DNA from: Sphingomonas sp. Y57
Lineage (GTDB): Bacteria > Pseudomonadota > Alphaproteobacteria > Sphingomonadales > Sphingomonadaceae
Direction: 5' to 3'
Assembly: GCF_001015195.1 (NCBI RefSeq)
Contig: NZ_LDES01000085.1
Coordinates: 1-64,000 of the forward strand
Length of the DNA: 64,000 bases
The first letter of the stretch is position 1. The number at the start of each line of letters is the position of its first letter. Position numbers and translations under genes: made by a program. This document shows, piece by piece, positions 27,087-35,864 of the stretch. The notes below the pieces were generated by a model. That model did not search any database. It had not been told where the DNA came from and saw nothing but the letters and a program-made list of their open reading frames with translations.

Positions 27087-27103
27087 GTCAGGATTCGGTC
27101 AGT
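27087..27103 (+). promoter_or_regulatory. GTCAG-N6-GTCAG direct repeat (copy 2), upstream of cytochrome b561
   Basis: Half-sites start at 27087 and 27098 (11 bp apart; context CGTCAGGATTCGGTCAGT). A TAGCCC hexamer begins at 27113, 15 bp after the second half-site, the same spacing and hexamer as in copy 3. If TAGCCC is the -10, transcription would start near 27125. Confidence 0.7.
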
Positions 27104-27141
27104 GAACACCCGTAGCCCTTCCAGCTGGAAAGGCGAACGTG

Positions 27142-27831
27142 ATGACAAATTCTGAATATACAAGGACATTCAAGGTTTGGGACACGCCGCTACGGCTATT
27201 CCATTGGCTGCTGGTCCTAGCGATCTCGATCGCGTTTCTCTCTTCCGACGACGATAGTCCGATCGCATCGTGGCATATGGTCGCAGGATGGTCTGCTGCT
27301 GCCTTGCTTGCGTTCCGTCTGATCTGGGGCTTCGTCGGAGGCGAGCATGCCCGGTTCGTGAATTTCATTCGGCCAACAGCAATCGCCACCCATGCACGCG
27401 ACCTTCTAGCTGGCCATCCTCGACGTTCCGTGGGTCATAATCCACTGGGCGCGATCGCAGTCGTGGCGCTGATCGGATTGACCGGAATCGTCATCTGGAG
27501 CGGCAGCAGCGTTGCGGCAGGCGGCATGGACAAAGACCTTCATGAAGCCCTCGCCTACAGCCTGCTTGCTTTGATCGGGCTTCATGTCGGCGCCGTGCTG
27601 TTGATGTCGCTGCTCACCGGCGAAAACCTTGTTCGCGCGATGATCAGCGGCCGCAAGAAGAACAGCCTCTATCCGAATGTGCGTGAGGCTCGGGGACCAG
27701 GCTTGTTTGCGGCTCTACTTGGTGCCGCAGCGATCGTTCTGGCAATCATCGCCATTGTCATGGTGGATCCGACCGCCTTCGCGCCGCAGCAACGCCATTC
27801 CCATCACGGTTCGCACGAGGAAAGGGATTGA
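27142..27831 (+). CDS. Cytochrome b561-type membrane haem protein
   Basis: A 229-residue membrane protein of the bacterial diheme b561 (hydrogenase cytochrome b-like) group. Candidate haem ligands are His in the first helix (LRLFHWLLVLAIS), His in SWHMVAGWSAA, His in LHEALAYSLLALIGLHVGAV and further His downstream. The first segment, KVWDTPLRLFHW, is typical. The C-terminus is histidine-rich (HSHHGSHEE), possibly metal-binding. The ATG at 27142 has AAAGG at a good distance; a GTG directly before it is possible. Preceded by GTCAG repeat copy 2. It probably passes electrons between quinol and a periplasmic partner. Confidence 0.85.
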   Translation: MTNSEYTRTFKVWDTPLRLFHWLLVLAISIAFLSSDDDSPIASWHMVAGWSAAALLAFRLIWGFVGGEHARFVNFIRPTAIATHARDLLAGHPRRSVGHNPLGAIAVVALIGLTGIVIWSGSSVAAGGMDKDLHEALAYSLLALIGLHVGAVLLMSLLTGENLVRAMISGRKKNSLYPNVREARGPGLFAALLGAAAIVLAIIAIVMVDPTAFAPQQRHSHHGSHEERD

Positions 27832-27909
27832 AAACATCGGTTGATGGTCTGGTAGAAAGCTTCAATCCTTCTTGCCTTTCGTTCCTGGTGGAAAGTCTAC
27901 ATTAAACCC

Positions 27910-28587
27910 ATGCGCCTTCTCATCGTCGAAGATAATGAGCGAATGGCGGCACTGATCGCCGACGGTCTTCAGCGCCGGGGCTTCGTGTGCGATGTTGCCC
28001 ATGATCTCGCACAAGCCGACGCTGCGATGGGCAGCGCGAGCTATGATGCCATCATACTCGACCTCGGCCTGCCCGACGGCGACGGGATCGACTGGCTCGC
28101 GAGCCGCCGAAAATATCAGCAGATGCCGCCTGCCATCATCCAGACCGCGCGTGGGGCGCTGGAGGATCGCGTCACCGGTCTCGATTCCGGCGCAGACGAT
28201 TATATCGTCAAACCCTTCGAGATCGACGAGCTCGCCGCGCGCATCCGCGCCCTGCTGCGCCGGCCTGGCGTTCGAACCCAGCCCGTCATCGAAGTCGGCA
28301 TGCTGCGTTTCGACACGGCAAGCCGCTCTGCCAGCATTGGCGATCGCGAGATCGACCTTTCGCGCCGCGAGGCGGACCTTCTGGAACTGCTGATGCGGCG
28401 AGCCGGCACGGTGGTCCATCGCGAAGTGATCGAGAACGCGCTCTACAGCTTCAACGATCCGGTGACCCCCAATGCGGTCGAAGCCGCCATTTCGCGTCTG
28501 CGCCGCAAGCTCGAAGACACGGGCGTGGCCGGCGCGCTCCATACCGTTCGGGGTGTCGGCTATATGCTGAAGGACGGGAAGGCATGA
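27910..28587 (+). CDS. OmpR/PhoB-family response regulator (QseB/PmrA-like)
   Basis: A 225-residue regulator. The receiver domain has the acidic pocket at residues 7-8 (VEDN), phosphoacceptor Asp51 (IILDLGLPDGDG), a Thr-type switch (IQTARG) and Lys in DYIVKPFE. The C-terminal winged helix spans about residues 125-222 (LSRREADLLELLMRRAGTVV, then AVEAAISRLRRKL). Its stop overlaps the kinase start (ATGA). It sits between genes that carry 11-bp-phased GTCAG repeats in their promoters, the expected site type for this family. No such repeat precedes the regulator itself. Confidence 0.93.
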   Translation: MRLLIVEDNERMAALIADGLQRRGFVCDVAHDLAQADAAMGSASYDAIILDLGLPDGDGIDWLASRRKYQQMPPAIIQTARGALEDRVTGLDSGADDYIVKPFEIDELAARIRALLRRPGVRTQPVIEVGMLRFDTASRSASIGDREIDLSRREADLLELLMRRAGTVVHREVIENALYSFNDPVTPNAVEAAISRLRRKLEDTGVAGALHTVRGVGYMLKDGKA

Positions 28588-29600
28588 CCGTGCAGCGCTC
28601 CATCTCACGGCGCCTCAAACGCGGTTTGGGCCTGATTGGTGTGGCGGGCACCGTTCTGCTGCTGGCGGCGGTCGCCTTCTTCTACAGTGTCACCTTCACA
28701 CATCTCGATGCACGCGCGGCGATGATCCGCGCGATCAAGGAAATGCTTGAGCATGTCGCTCTGCCGCTTGTCGTCCTGCTCGTTCCCGTCGCGATCATGG
28801 TGCTCCGAGTGATCCGCCAGGCCTTCGCACCGCTGGAAGATGCCGCCGCCCGGATCGAGGCTGCACAGGGCCACGAACGAGGGTTCCGCATCGATGCGTC
28901 GCAAATGCCCGCCGAGGCGCTACCCTTCGTCTATGCGGTCAACGATCTGTTGGCGCGGCTCGATCAGGCCGCGCGGCGGCAGGAAGCGTTCGCCGCCGAC
29001 GTCGCGCACGAGTTGCGCACGCCGCTCGCCCTCCTGTCTCTCGAACTCGACCGGCTTGACTATGACGACGCCGCGCGCCTCAAGGAAGACGTGGCGGCCA
29101 TGCGCCGGCTGATCGACCAACTCATGCTGCTCGCGCAGATCGACGCGGCGGAGGCCGCCCAGACCGCTCCCGAACAGGTGTCACTCGCGGATGTGGCGAG
29201 CGAGGTCGTCAGCGCCGTGGCGCCGGGGATCATCGCACAAGGCAAGCTGATCGCGTTCGATACCCGCGGTCAGGCTGCGGTCGTGAACGGCAGGCGCGAA
29301 GCGATTGCGGCAGCGCTGCGCAATCTGATCGAGAATGCCGCGCGCGTGACGCCGGCTGGTGGCACGATCCAGGTCTTCGCCGGCCCCCACGCGCTATTGG
29401 GCGTGCGGGACGAGGGCCCTGGGCTGGCGCTCGAAAGGTTGCGCGACCTTGTGCAACGCCACCGCCGCGCCGACCATGCGAGCAAGGATGGCGCCGGCCT
29501 CGGCCTCGCTATCGTCGACCGGATCATGGCGGCCCATGGCGGCACGCTTGAGACCGATCCGGCCGACCGTGAACTGGTGCTGCGTTTTCCCGCGACCTGA
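28584..29600 (+). CDS. Sensor histidine kinase paired with the regulator at 27910
   Basis: A 338-residue membrane kinase. Two transmembrane helices (about residues 16-36 and 57-76) enclose a very short periplasmic loop of about 20 residues. A HAMP-like linker comes next. The H-box is VAHELRTPLALL with His142, the N-box is NLIENAARVTP, and the G-boxes are RDEGPGLAL and GAGLGLAIVDRI. The tiny sensor loop (TFTHLDARAAMIR) suggests sensing within the membrane or through a partner protein. Neighbouring metal-exporter and VIT genes suggest a metal or envelope-stress signal; this is inference. Confidence 0.92.
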   Translation: MTVQRSISRRLKRGLGLIGVAGTVLLLAAVAFFYSVTFTHLDARAAMIRAIKEMLEHVALPLVVLLVPVAIMVLRVIRQAFAPLEDAAARIEAAQGHERGFRIDASQMPAEALPFVYAVNDLLARLDQAARRQEAFAADVAHELRTPLALLSLELDRLDYDDAARLKEDVAAMRRLIDQLMLLAQIDAAEAAQTAPEQVSLADVASEVVSAVAPGIIAQGKLIAFDTRGQAAVVNGRREAIAAALRNLIENAARVTPAGGTIQVFAGPHALLGVRDEGPGLALERLRDLVQRHRRADHASKDGAGLGLAIVDRIMAAHGGTLETDPADRELVLRFPAT

Positions 29601-29619
29601 TCTTCAATCCTCATATCCC

Positions 29620-29636
29620 GTCAGGGTTCGGTCAGG
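29620..29636 (+). promoter_or_regulatory. GTCAG-N6-GTCAG direct repeat (copy 3), upstream of the RND metal exporter
   Basis: Half-sites start at 29620 and 29631 (11 bp apart; context CGTCAGGGTTCGGTCAGG). A TAGCCC hexamer begins at 29646, again 15 bp after the second half-site. The adaptor ATG is at 29658, only 6 bp past the end of that hexamer. A transcript from this promoter would begin at or next to the start codon, making it leaderless. Confidence 0.72.
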
Positions 29637-29657
29637 AACGCTCCCTAGCCCGAGCGC

Positions 29658-30770
29658 ATGTCCAGACGATACACCCTCATTGCGGGCGCCGCGACGATCG
29701 CCTTGATTCTATCAGGCCTGTGGTGGTTCGCCAGTCGGCCGGTCGAGACGGGCAACTCCGCGCCGGCAAGCAACGCCCAACCGACAGATGGGATCCTGGC
29801 GGTGGATGCGCGCCGCGCCGCGCAGATGGGTATCCGCCTTATGCCCGCGACGGCAGCCGCGGATGCGGCGCTCGCCACCATCCCCGCGATGATCGAGCCT
29901 CCCGCCAACGCCCGGGTGGCGGTGGCCGCGACCTTTCCCGGCACCGTGTTGCGGACTCTCGTGGTCGAGGGCGACAGCGTGCGGCGGGGCCAGCCGCTGG
30001 CGATCATCGCCAGCCGCGACGTGCTGACGATCGGCGCGGACCTCAGCCGCGCGAACGCGCGGCGTGGCGTAGCCGAGGCCAATGCCGCGCGGCTCTCCCT
30101 GCTCAGCCGCGAAGGCATCATCGCAGGCGCGCGCGCTGACGAAGCCAATGCCATCGCAGCCGAGGCTCGCGCCGACGTTTCGGAAAAGTCGCGCATCCTG
30201 GCGATGGTGGGCGGTCATGGCGCCAGCGGCTCCTATACGCTGACGGCTCCTATCGCGGGTCGCGTCACCAGCGCCTCCATCCAGACCGGCAATCCGGTGG
30301 ACGGCACCACCGCGCCCTATGTGATCGACGCGACGGATCGCTATGAAGTGGTCGGCCAATTGCCCGAACGGCTGATCGGGCAAGTGCGCCCCGGCATGAG
30401 CGTGCGGCTACTTCCCAACCTCACCGGCCGGATCGTCGCGGTGGGAACGGCCATCGATCCCGCGACCCGTTCGGCCGGCCTCAAGGCGGAGATTCCGGCC
30501 GGACCCGGTGTTGTCGCGGGGCGCGCAACCAGCATCGTCATCGTCGGCCCGGCGCCGGCGGGCGCGGTCAGCGTGCCCGATACGGCGGTCACCATGATCG
30601 ACGGCAAGCCGGTTGTGTTCGTGACCGCGCGCGGCGGCTTTGCCGTGCGCGCCGTGACCGGCGGCGGCGGCAGTGATGGCCGCACGGTGCTGCTCTCCGG
30701 GATCAGGCCCGGTGAACAGGTGGTGGTTTCCGGTACGAGCGCGCTCAAGGCGCTCGCCACCGCGCAATAG
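29658..30770 (+). CDS. RND efflux periplasmic adaptor (CzcB-like)
   Basis: A 370-residue membrane fusion protein. An N-terminal anchor or signal (TLIAGAATIALILSGLWWF) leads to a beta-barrel/lipoyl segment with AVAATFPGTVLRTLVVEGDS. A short helical hairpin (about residues 120-175), the second lipoyl half (YTLTAPIAGRVTSASIQTG) and a C-terminal membrane-proximal domain follow. The hairpin is short, as in heavy-metal RND adaptors. No Shine-Dalgarno site is visible before the ATG, in line with the leaderless promoter proposed at 29620-29651. It is followed after 9 bp by the pump gene. Confidence 0.88.
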   Translation: MSRRYTLIAGAATIALILSGLWWFASRPVETGNSAPASNAQPTDGILAVDARRAAQMGIRLMPATAAADAALATIPAMIEPPANARVAVAATFPGTVLRTLVVEGDSVRRGQPLAIIASRDVLTIGADLSRANARRGVAEANAARLSLLSREGIIAGARADEANAIAAEARADVSEKSRILAMVGGHGASGSYTLTAPIAGRVTSASIQTGNPVDGTTAPYVIDATDRYEVVGQLPERLIGQVRPGMSVRLLPNLTGRIVAVGTAIDPATRSAGLKAEIPAGPGVVAGRATSIVIVGPAPAGAVSVPDTAVTMIDGKPVVFVTARGGFAVRAVTGGGGSDGRTVLLSGIRPGEQVVVSGTSALKALATAQ

Positions 30771-30779
30771 GCTCTCCCG

Positions 30780-33700
30780 ATGCTGCGTTCGCTTGTCGCC
30801 ACCGCGCTGTCCTATCGTCTGCTCGTCCTGATCCTTGCCGCCGCCACGGCCGGGCTCGGGGTCTGGGCTTTTGTCAACTTGCCGGTCGATGCCTATCCCA
30901 ACATCGCGCAGACCCAGGTGAAGCTGATCCTCAAAGCCCCCGGCATGACGCCGGAGGAGGTCGAGAGCCGCGTCATCACGCCGATCGAGACGGAGATGCT
31001 CGGCATTCCCAACCAGGCGATCCTGCGCTCGAGCGCCAAATATGCCATCGCCGACATAACCATCGACTTTACCGACGGCACCGACATCTACTGGGCGCGC
31101 CAACAGGTCGCCGAACGGCTGGCGGGCGTGACGGGCGATCTGCCTGCTGCCGTGACCGGCGGTCTCGCGCCGATCTCGACGCCCCTGTCCGACGTCTACA
31201 TGTTCACGATCGAAGGGCCGCTGTCTCTCCAGCAGAAACGCGAACTGCTCGACTGGACGATCCGCCCGGCGCTGCGCACAGTGCCCGGCGTCGCGGACGT
31301 GAACGCGCTGGGCGGCTATGTTCGTACCTTCGAGGTCCGGCCTGATCCGGTGGCGCTGGCGAGCGCGAAGCTCTCGATCTCCGATCTGCGCACCGCGATC
31401 GAAAGCGGCAATCGCAATGACGGCGCGGGGCGCCTGACCGATGGCGAGGAATCGCTGATCGTCCGGGCCGTGGGCGCGATCCGCAGCGTGGAGGATCTGC
31501 AAACGCTGGTCATCGCCAGCCGGGACGGCCGCATCGTCCGCCTGGGCGACGTCGCCACAGTCGGCACCGGCAGCCTCACCCGCTATGGGGCGGTGACGCG
31601 CGGCGGCAAGGCCGAGGCGGTGGAGGGCCTGGTGATCGCGCTGCGCGGCGCGGATGCGCGGGCGGTGGTCGATGGCGTGCGGACGCGGCTTGCCGGGCTT
31701 CAGCACAGCTTGCCCGCAGGCACGCAGATCCATGTCTTCTACGATCGCTCCGATCTGATCGGGCGCGCGGTCGGCACGGTCGAGGAGGCGCTGCTGGAAG
31801 CGACCGTGCTGGTCGTCGTGCTGCTGATCCTGTTCCTCGGCGACTGGCGTGCGGCCACGATCGTCGCGGCGACCCTGCCGATGGCCGCGCTCATCACCTT
31901 CCTGTTCATGCGCGTCATGGGGCTGTCCGCGAACCTCATGAGCCTCGGCGGGCTCGCCATCGCGATCGGGATGCTGGTCGACGGCGCGGTGGTGGTGGTC
32001 GAGAATGTCGTCGAGCGCCTGAGCCATGCCCAGGGCGAGGACACGCCCCGACTCAACCACGTATTCCGCGCAACCAGCGAGGTGATCGTGCCGGTGTCGG
32101 CGGGCATCGTCATCATCGCGCTCGTGTTCCTGCCCCTGCTTTCGCTGCAGGGGCTGGAGGGCAAGCTGTTCGCGCCCGTCGCGCTCACCATCGTCTTCGC
32201 GCTCGCGGGCTCCCTGCTGCTCGCCCTGACGCTGGTGCCGGTCCTTGCCTCCTTCAGCCTCAGGAGCGGCCATCATGGTGAGCCATGGATCATGCGGCAG
32301 ATCGGCCCGCGCTACCAGGCGCTGCTCGACGCGGCGTTCGCGCACAAGAAGCTGGTCTATGGTCTCTCCGCCACCGGGCTGGTGCTGGCGGGCCTCGCTT
32401 ATGGCGCGGCCGGGAAGACCTTCATGCCGACGATGGACGAAGGCTCGGTGATCGTGCAGCTTACCAAGCTGCCCTCGATCAGCCTGGACCAATCGGTGGC
32501 CGGCGACATGGCGGTGCAGCGCGCGCTCCGCACCGTGCCGGAGGTGGAGGACGTGATCGCCCGCGTCGGCTCCGACGAGATCGGTCTCGATCCGATGGGA
32601 CCGAACGAGACCGACAGCTTCGTCCAGTTGAAGCCGCGCTCGCAATGGCGCGGGGACAAGGATTTCGTCGTCGGGGAAATGCGCAAGGCGCTGGACGGCC
32701 TGCCCGGTATCCAATCGAGTTTCACCCAGCCGATCGAGATGCGCGTCTCGGAGATGCTCACCGGCGCGCGCGGCGATCTAGCGGTCAAGATTTTCGGGCC
32801 TGACACCGCAACGCTCGCCGAGCTCGCGGGTCGGATCCAGGATATCCTGTCCGGCATCCACGGCTCATCGGAGGTCCTGACGGTCGCCAACGACAATGTG
32901 GACTATCTCCAACTCGACATCGACCGCGCGGCGGCGGGGCGGTTCGGGATGCCGGTCGACCAGTTCCAGGACGCGCTGCGCGCACAGGTCGAGGGCGTGC
33001 GGTCCGGGGTCGTGGCCGAAGGTCAGAAACGCATTCCGATCGTCATTCGCGGTGACGACGGCATCCGGAGCGATCCGGCCCGTTTCGCCGACCTGCAATT
33101 GCGCACGCCCGATGGCACGCTGGCGCGTGTCAGCGACATGGCGCGGGTGGAGCGCACGCAGGGACCGGTGAAGCTCGATCACGAGAACGGCTCGCGCTTC
33201 GCGCTGGTGCAGGCCTTCGTCTCCGGCCGCGATCTGGTCGGCTATGTCGATGAGGCGAAGGCGCAGGTCACCGCCAAGGTACGGCTACCGGCAGGCTACA
33301 GCATCGTCTGGGGCGGTCAGTTCGAGAACCAGCAGCGCGCATCGGCCCGGCTGATGATGGTGGTGCCCGTAGCGCTGGTGTTGATCTTCCTCGTCCTGCT
33401 GGCGGCGCTGCGCTCATTGCGCGCCGCGCTGCTGATCCTCTCCAACATCCCCTTCGCGATGGTCGGCGGGCTGATCTCGCTGTGGCTGTCGGGCGAGTAT
33501 CTCTCGGTCCCGGCGTCGGTGGGGTTCATCGCCCTGCTCGGCATCGCCGTGCTCAATGGGTTGGTGCTGGTGGCCTATTTCCGCCAGTTGCGCGCCGACG
33601 GGGTGGGTATGGCCGAGACCGTGCGCCTGGGCGCGCAGCGTCGGCTGCGACCGGTGCTGATGACTGCCGGCATCACGGCCTTCGGCCTCGTCCCCCTGCT

Positions 33701-33851
33701 GTTCGCCAGCGGGCCGGGGTCCGAGATCCAGCGGCCGCTCGCGATCGTGGTGATCGGCGGCCTCATTACCTCCACTTTGCTGACGCTGGTCCTACTGCCG
33801 ATCCTGTTCGAGCGCTTCGGGGAAAGCGCCGGGGAGGCCGCTAATGCCTGA
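30780..33851 (+). CDS. Heavy-metal-type RND pump (CzcA/CusA family)
   Basis: A 1023-residue inner-membrane proton-driven pump with the usual duplicated layout: a helix, a large periplasmic domain, six helices, then the same again. The TM4 proton-relay motif (about residues 390-410) reads AIAIGMLVDGAVVVVEN. It keeps one Asp and the Glu but has Ala where Zn/Co/Ni pumps of the CzcA type have the first Asp, so it resembles the CusA-type AIG form. The early region PLSDVYMFTIEG matches the CzcA GLGEVY segment. The metal could be Cu or Ag or another divalent ion; the motif is mixed. Start is close to the adaptor stop. Confidence 0.9.
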   Translation: MLRSLVATALSYRLLVLILAAATAGLGVWAFVNLPVDAYPNIAQTQVKLILKAPGMTPEEVESRVITPIETEMLGIPNQAILRSSAKYAIADITIDFTDGTDIYWARQQVAERLAGVTGDLPAAVTGGLAPISTPLSDVYMFTIEGPLSLQQKRELLDWTIRPALRTVPGVADVNALGGYVRTFEVRPDPVALASAKLSISDLRTAIESGNRNDGAGRLTDGEESLIVRAVGAIRSVEDLQTLVIASRDGRIVRLGDVATVGTGSLTRYGAVTRGGKAEAVEGLVIALRGADARAVVDGVRTRLAGLQHSLPAGTQIHVFYDRSDLIGRAVGTVEEALLEATVLVVVLLILFLGDWRAATIVAATLPMAALITFLFMRVMGLSANLMSLGGLAIAIGMLVDGAVVVVENVVERLSHAQGEDTPRLNHVFRATSEVIVPVSAGIVIIALVFLPLLSLQGLEGKLFAPVALTIVFALAGSLLLALTLVPVLASFSLRSGHHGEPWIMRQIGPRYQALLDAAFAHKKLVYGLSATGLVLAGLAYGAAGKTFMPTMDEGSVIVQLTKLPSISLDQSVAGDMAVQRALRTVPEVEDVIARVGSDEIGLDPMGPNETDSFVQLKPRSQWRGDKDFVVGEMRKALDGLPGIQSSFTQPIEMRVSEMLTGARGDLAVKIFGPDTATLAELAGRIQDILSGIHGSSEVLTVANDNVDYLQLDIDRAAAGRFGMPVDQFQDALRAQVEGVRSGVVAEGQKRIPIVIRGDDGIRSDPARFADLQLRTPDGTLARVSDMARVERTQGPVKLDHENGSRFALVQAFVSGRDLVGYVDEAKAQVTAKVRLPAGYSIVWGGQFENQQRASARLMMVVPVALVLIFLVLLAALRSLRAALLILSNIPFAMVGGLISLWLSGEYLSVPASVGFIALLGIAVLNGLVLVAYFRQLRADGVGMAETVRLGAQRRLRPVLMTAGITAFGLVPLLFASGPGSEIQRPLAIVVIGGLITSTLLTLVLLPILFERFGESAGEAANA

Positions 33852-34143
33852 CCTGCTGTTCACCCTCCATTGCGCCACCCGCGATACCGAGCTTCTCGTG
33901 GACGCGATCCGCGCCGTCTCCCCCACGCCAATCCATGTCCGCGGGGAAGCTGTGCGAGGTCGCGATTTTGGCGATGCGGGAACCGCCGAGCGCGTGTCGG
34001 GCGAATTGAAGCGTTCGACGCTCGAACTGATCGTGAGCGCAGACGCGGTGCCCGACCTGCTCCGCACCGTAAAAGACGCGCGGCGCGATCTGCCGGTCCG
34101 GTGGCGCACGACGCCCCTGCTCGATCATGGAAGGATCGCCTGA
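33844..34143 (+). CDS. DUF3240 protein, accessory to the RND exporter
   Basis: A 99-residue cytoplasmic protein with an alpha-beta ferredoxin-like pattern. It begins LLFTLHCATRDTELLVDAI and contains the conserved segment AERVSGELKRSTLELIVS. DUF3240 genes are regularly found beside CzcA-type pumps; the role is unknown, perhaps metal-responsive regulation of the pump as in PII-like proteins. It overlaps the end of the pump gene by 8 bp. Its stop overlaps the start of the outer-membrane gene (TGATG), so it is embedded in the operon. Confidence 0.85.
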   Translation: MPDLLFTLHCATRDTELLVDAIRAVSPTPIHVRGEAVRGRDFGDAGTAERVSGELKRSTLELIVSADAVPDLLRTVKDARRDLPVRWRTTPLLDHGRIA

Positions 34144-35381
34144 TGCGGATCGTACTCGCCGCTCTCGGCCTTCTGACGGCCGCGCCTGCCCTGGCCCAGC
34201 ATACCGATCTGCCGCCTGCCGACAAGGTCAACGAAGCGCTCGACAATCACCCCAGCGTCGCCGCCGCAATTGCGCGCGTCGAAGCCGCACGGGCACGCGG
34301 CGATATGCTGCGCAAAGGCCCCCACGAAGTGACGGTGAGCGGCAGCTACATTCGCCGAACCGTCGATCGCGAAGGCGGGTTCGACGAATTCGATACGACA
34401 ATCAGCCGCCCATTCCGCCTGCCGGGCAAGGCCGCGCTCGACCGCGAAGCCGGTGCGCTCGGCATTGAGGTCGCGGAAAACCAGATGGAGGATGTCCGCC
34501 ATCAAACCGCGCTGCTGCTGGCCGGCTATTGGCACGACTGGCTCACTGCGGGAAGCCATTATCGCAACGATCTCGACAGCGTCCGCGGGCTGGAGGAGGC
34601 AATCGCCGCCATAAAGCGGCGGGTCACGCTGCGAGACGCCGCCCAACTCGACCTCGACCAGGCGCAGGCGGCGCTGGCTCAGGCGCGCGCGCAGGCCGCA
34701 TCGTCACTCTCGCTGCGCGAACAGGCGCGCGTGACCTTCGCAGCGTCCTTTCCGGAAATCCCGCTCCCCTCCGAACCACCAGAACTGGCCGACCCCATGC
34801 TGCCCGCCCAGGGGCTGGAAGCGATGCGCGACCTGGTAATCGAGCGCAGTCACGAGATCCGCGCCGCCGACAAGGAAGCGCAGCGTCTGAACGTGACTTC
34901 GCGTCGGGTGCGAGCGGATCGCATCGCAGACCCGAGCTTCGGCGTCCGCCTGTTCAGCGAGCGCGGCGGCGCGGAAGCCGGCGCGGGCGTGGTGGCTTTA
35001 ATCCCGCTCGGCGGTGGCTATCGCAGAGCCGCAGCCGATCAGGCGTCAGCCGAGGCCAATGCCGCGCGCATGGAACTCGCGGCCGTGCAGCGCAGCATCG
35101 AGGCGACCGCCAATGCCGACCTTTCCAACGCGCACACCCGGCTCGATGCCTGGCGCAATGCCGACGCTTCGGCGCGCAGCGCCGGCGACGCCGCCGAAAG
35201 GACGGTGCGCGGTTACCAACTCGGGCAGATCGACCTCTCCGATATGCTCTATGCCCGCCGGCAGGCCAATGACGCGCGCCGAATGGAAATCGAGGCGCGC
35301 TCCGAAGCCGATCGTGCTCTGCTCAAGATCCAGATCGATTCCCACAGCATCTGGGCACCAGATGAAGCGGGGCACGACTAG
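34143..35381 (+). CDS. Outer-membrane channel of the RND exporter (CzcC-like)
   Basis: A 412-residue TolC-superfamily protein. The signal peptide covers about residues 1-18 (VLAALGLLTAAPALAQ). Two repeats of long helices with barrel strands follow: EALDNHPSVAAAIARVEAA starts repeat 1 and VIERSHEIRAADKEAQRL repeat 2. There is no lipobox. Short helices and the CzcC-type segment GFDEFDTTISRPFRLPGK fit the metal-efflux group. It completes the order adaptor, pump, DUF3240, channel, all within overlaps or a few bases of each other. Confidence 0.88.
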   Translation: MRIVLAALGLLTAAPALAQHTDLPPADKVNEALDNHPSVAAAIARVEAARARGDMLRKGPHEVTVSGSYIRRTVDREGGFDEFDTTISRPFRLPGKAALDREAGALGIEVAENQMEDVRHQTALLLAGYWHDWLTAGSHYRNDLDSVRGLEEAIAAIKRRVTLRDAAQLDLDQAQAALAQARAQAASSLSLREQARVTFAASFPEIPLPSEPPELADPMLPAQGLEAMRDLVIERSHEIRAADKEAQRLNVTSRRVRADRIADPSFGVRLFSERGGAEAGAGVVALIPLGGGYRRAAADQASAEANAARMELAAVQRSIEATANADLSNAHTRLDAWRNADASARSAGDAAERTVRGYQLGQIDLSDMLYARRQANDARRMEIEARSEADRALLKIQIDSHSIWAPDEAGHD

Positions 35382-35441
35382 CTAACATACGGCAAGCAAA
35401 CATTCTCGACATGAAACGAGCCTGCACTTAGAGGATGCTGC

Positions 35442-35840
35442 GTGACCGAAGCTCGCAAATTCCTTGTCCGGCACCATTGGCTGTGCGCGCTCCTGCTAGG
35501 CGCTGCGCTGCTCGTGAAGGCGTTGGTGCCGGCGGGTTTCATGCCGGTCGTCTCGAATGGCGTGATCCTGGTCCAGCTGTGCTCGGGGCAAGGGCCTCAG
35601 AAGATCGCAATCAAGTTGCCGAGCAAAGGCGGCGAGCAGGACCATGACGAGCACAAGAAGGCGGAAGCGCCTTGCGCCTTTACCGGCCTGTCCTCGCCAT
35701 CGCTCGCGGCCGTCGATGCGCTGCTCCTAGCCGTCGCCCTCGCCTTCATCCTCGCAACGGTTTTTCGGCGTCCAAACCGCATAGTCCTCCGGCGCGGCAC
35801 CTATCTGCGCCCGCCGGCGATCGGTCCTCCCACCACCTGA
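35442..35840 (+). CDS. DUF2946-like small protein
   Basis: A 132-residue protein. An N-terminal hydrophobic segment (HHWLCALLLGAALLVKALVPAGF) is followed by a polar His/Lys/Cys-containing middle (EQDHDEHKKAEAPCAFTG). A second hydrophobic helix (VDALLLAVALAFILATVF) and a basic tail complete it. It begins with GTG; AGAGGATG lies just upstream. Proteins of this form are common before copper TonB receptors in proteobacteria, and the His and Cys residues suggest metal contact. Function is not established. Confidence 0.7.
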   Translation: MTEARKFLVRHHWLCALLLGAALLVKALVPAGFMPVVSNGVILVQLCSGQGPQKIAIKLPSKGGEQDHDEHKKAEAPCAFTGLSSPSLAAVDALLLAVALAFILATVFRRPNRIVLRRGTYLRPPAIGPPTT

Positions 35841-35864
35841 TTCCTTCGACATTCCCCGTTGATG

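Noticed and set aside
30408-32714. Very long open frame on the minus strand opposite the RND pump gene
   Set aside because: It lies wholly inside the pump gene, has strongly biased His/Arg/Asp/Gln composition typical of antisense frames in GC-rich DNA, and no ribosome site.
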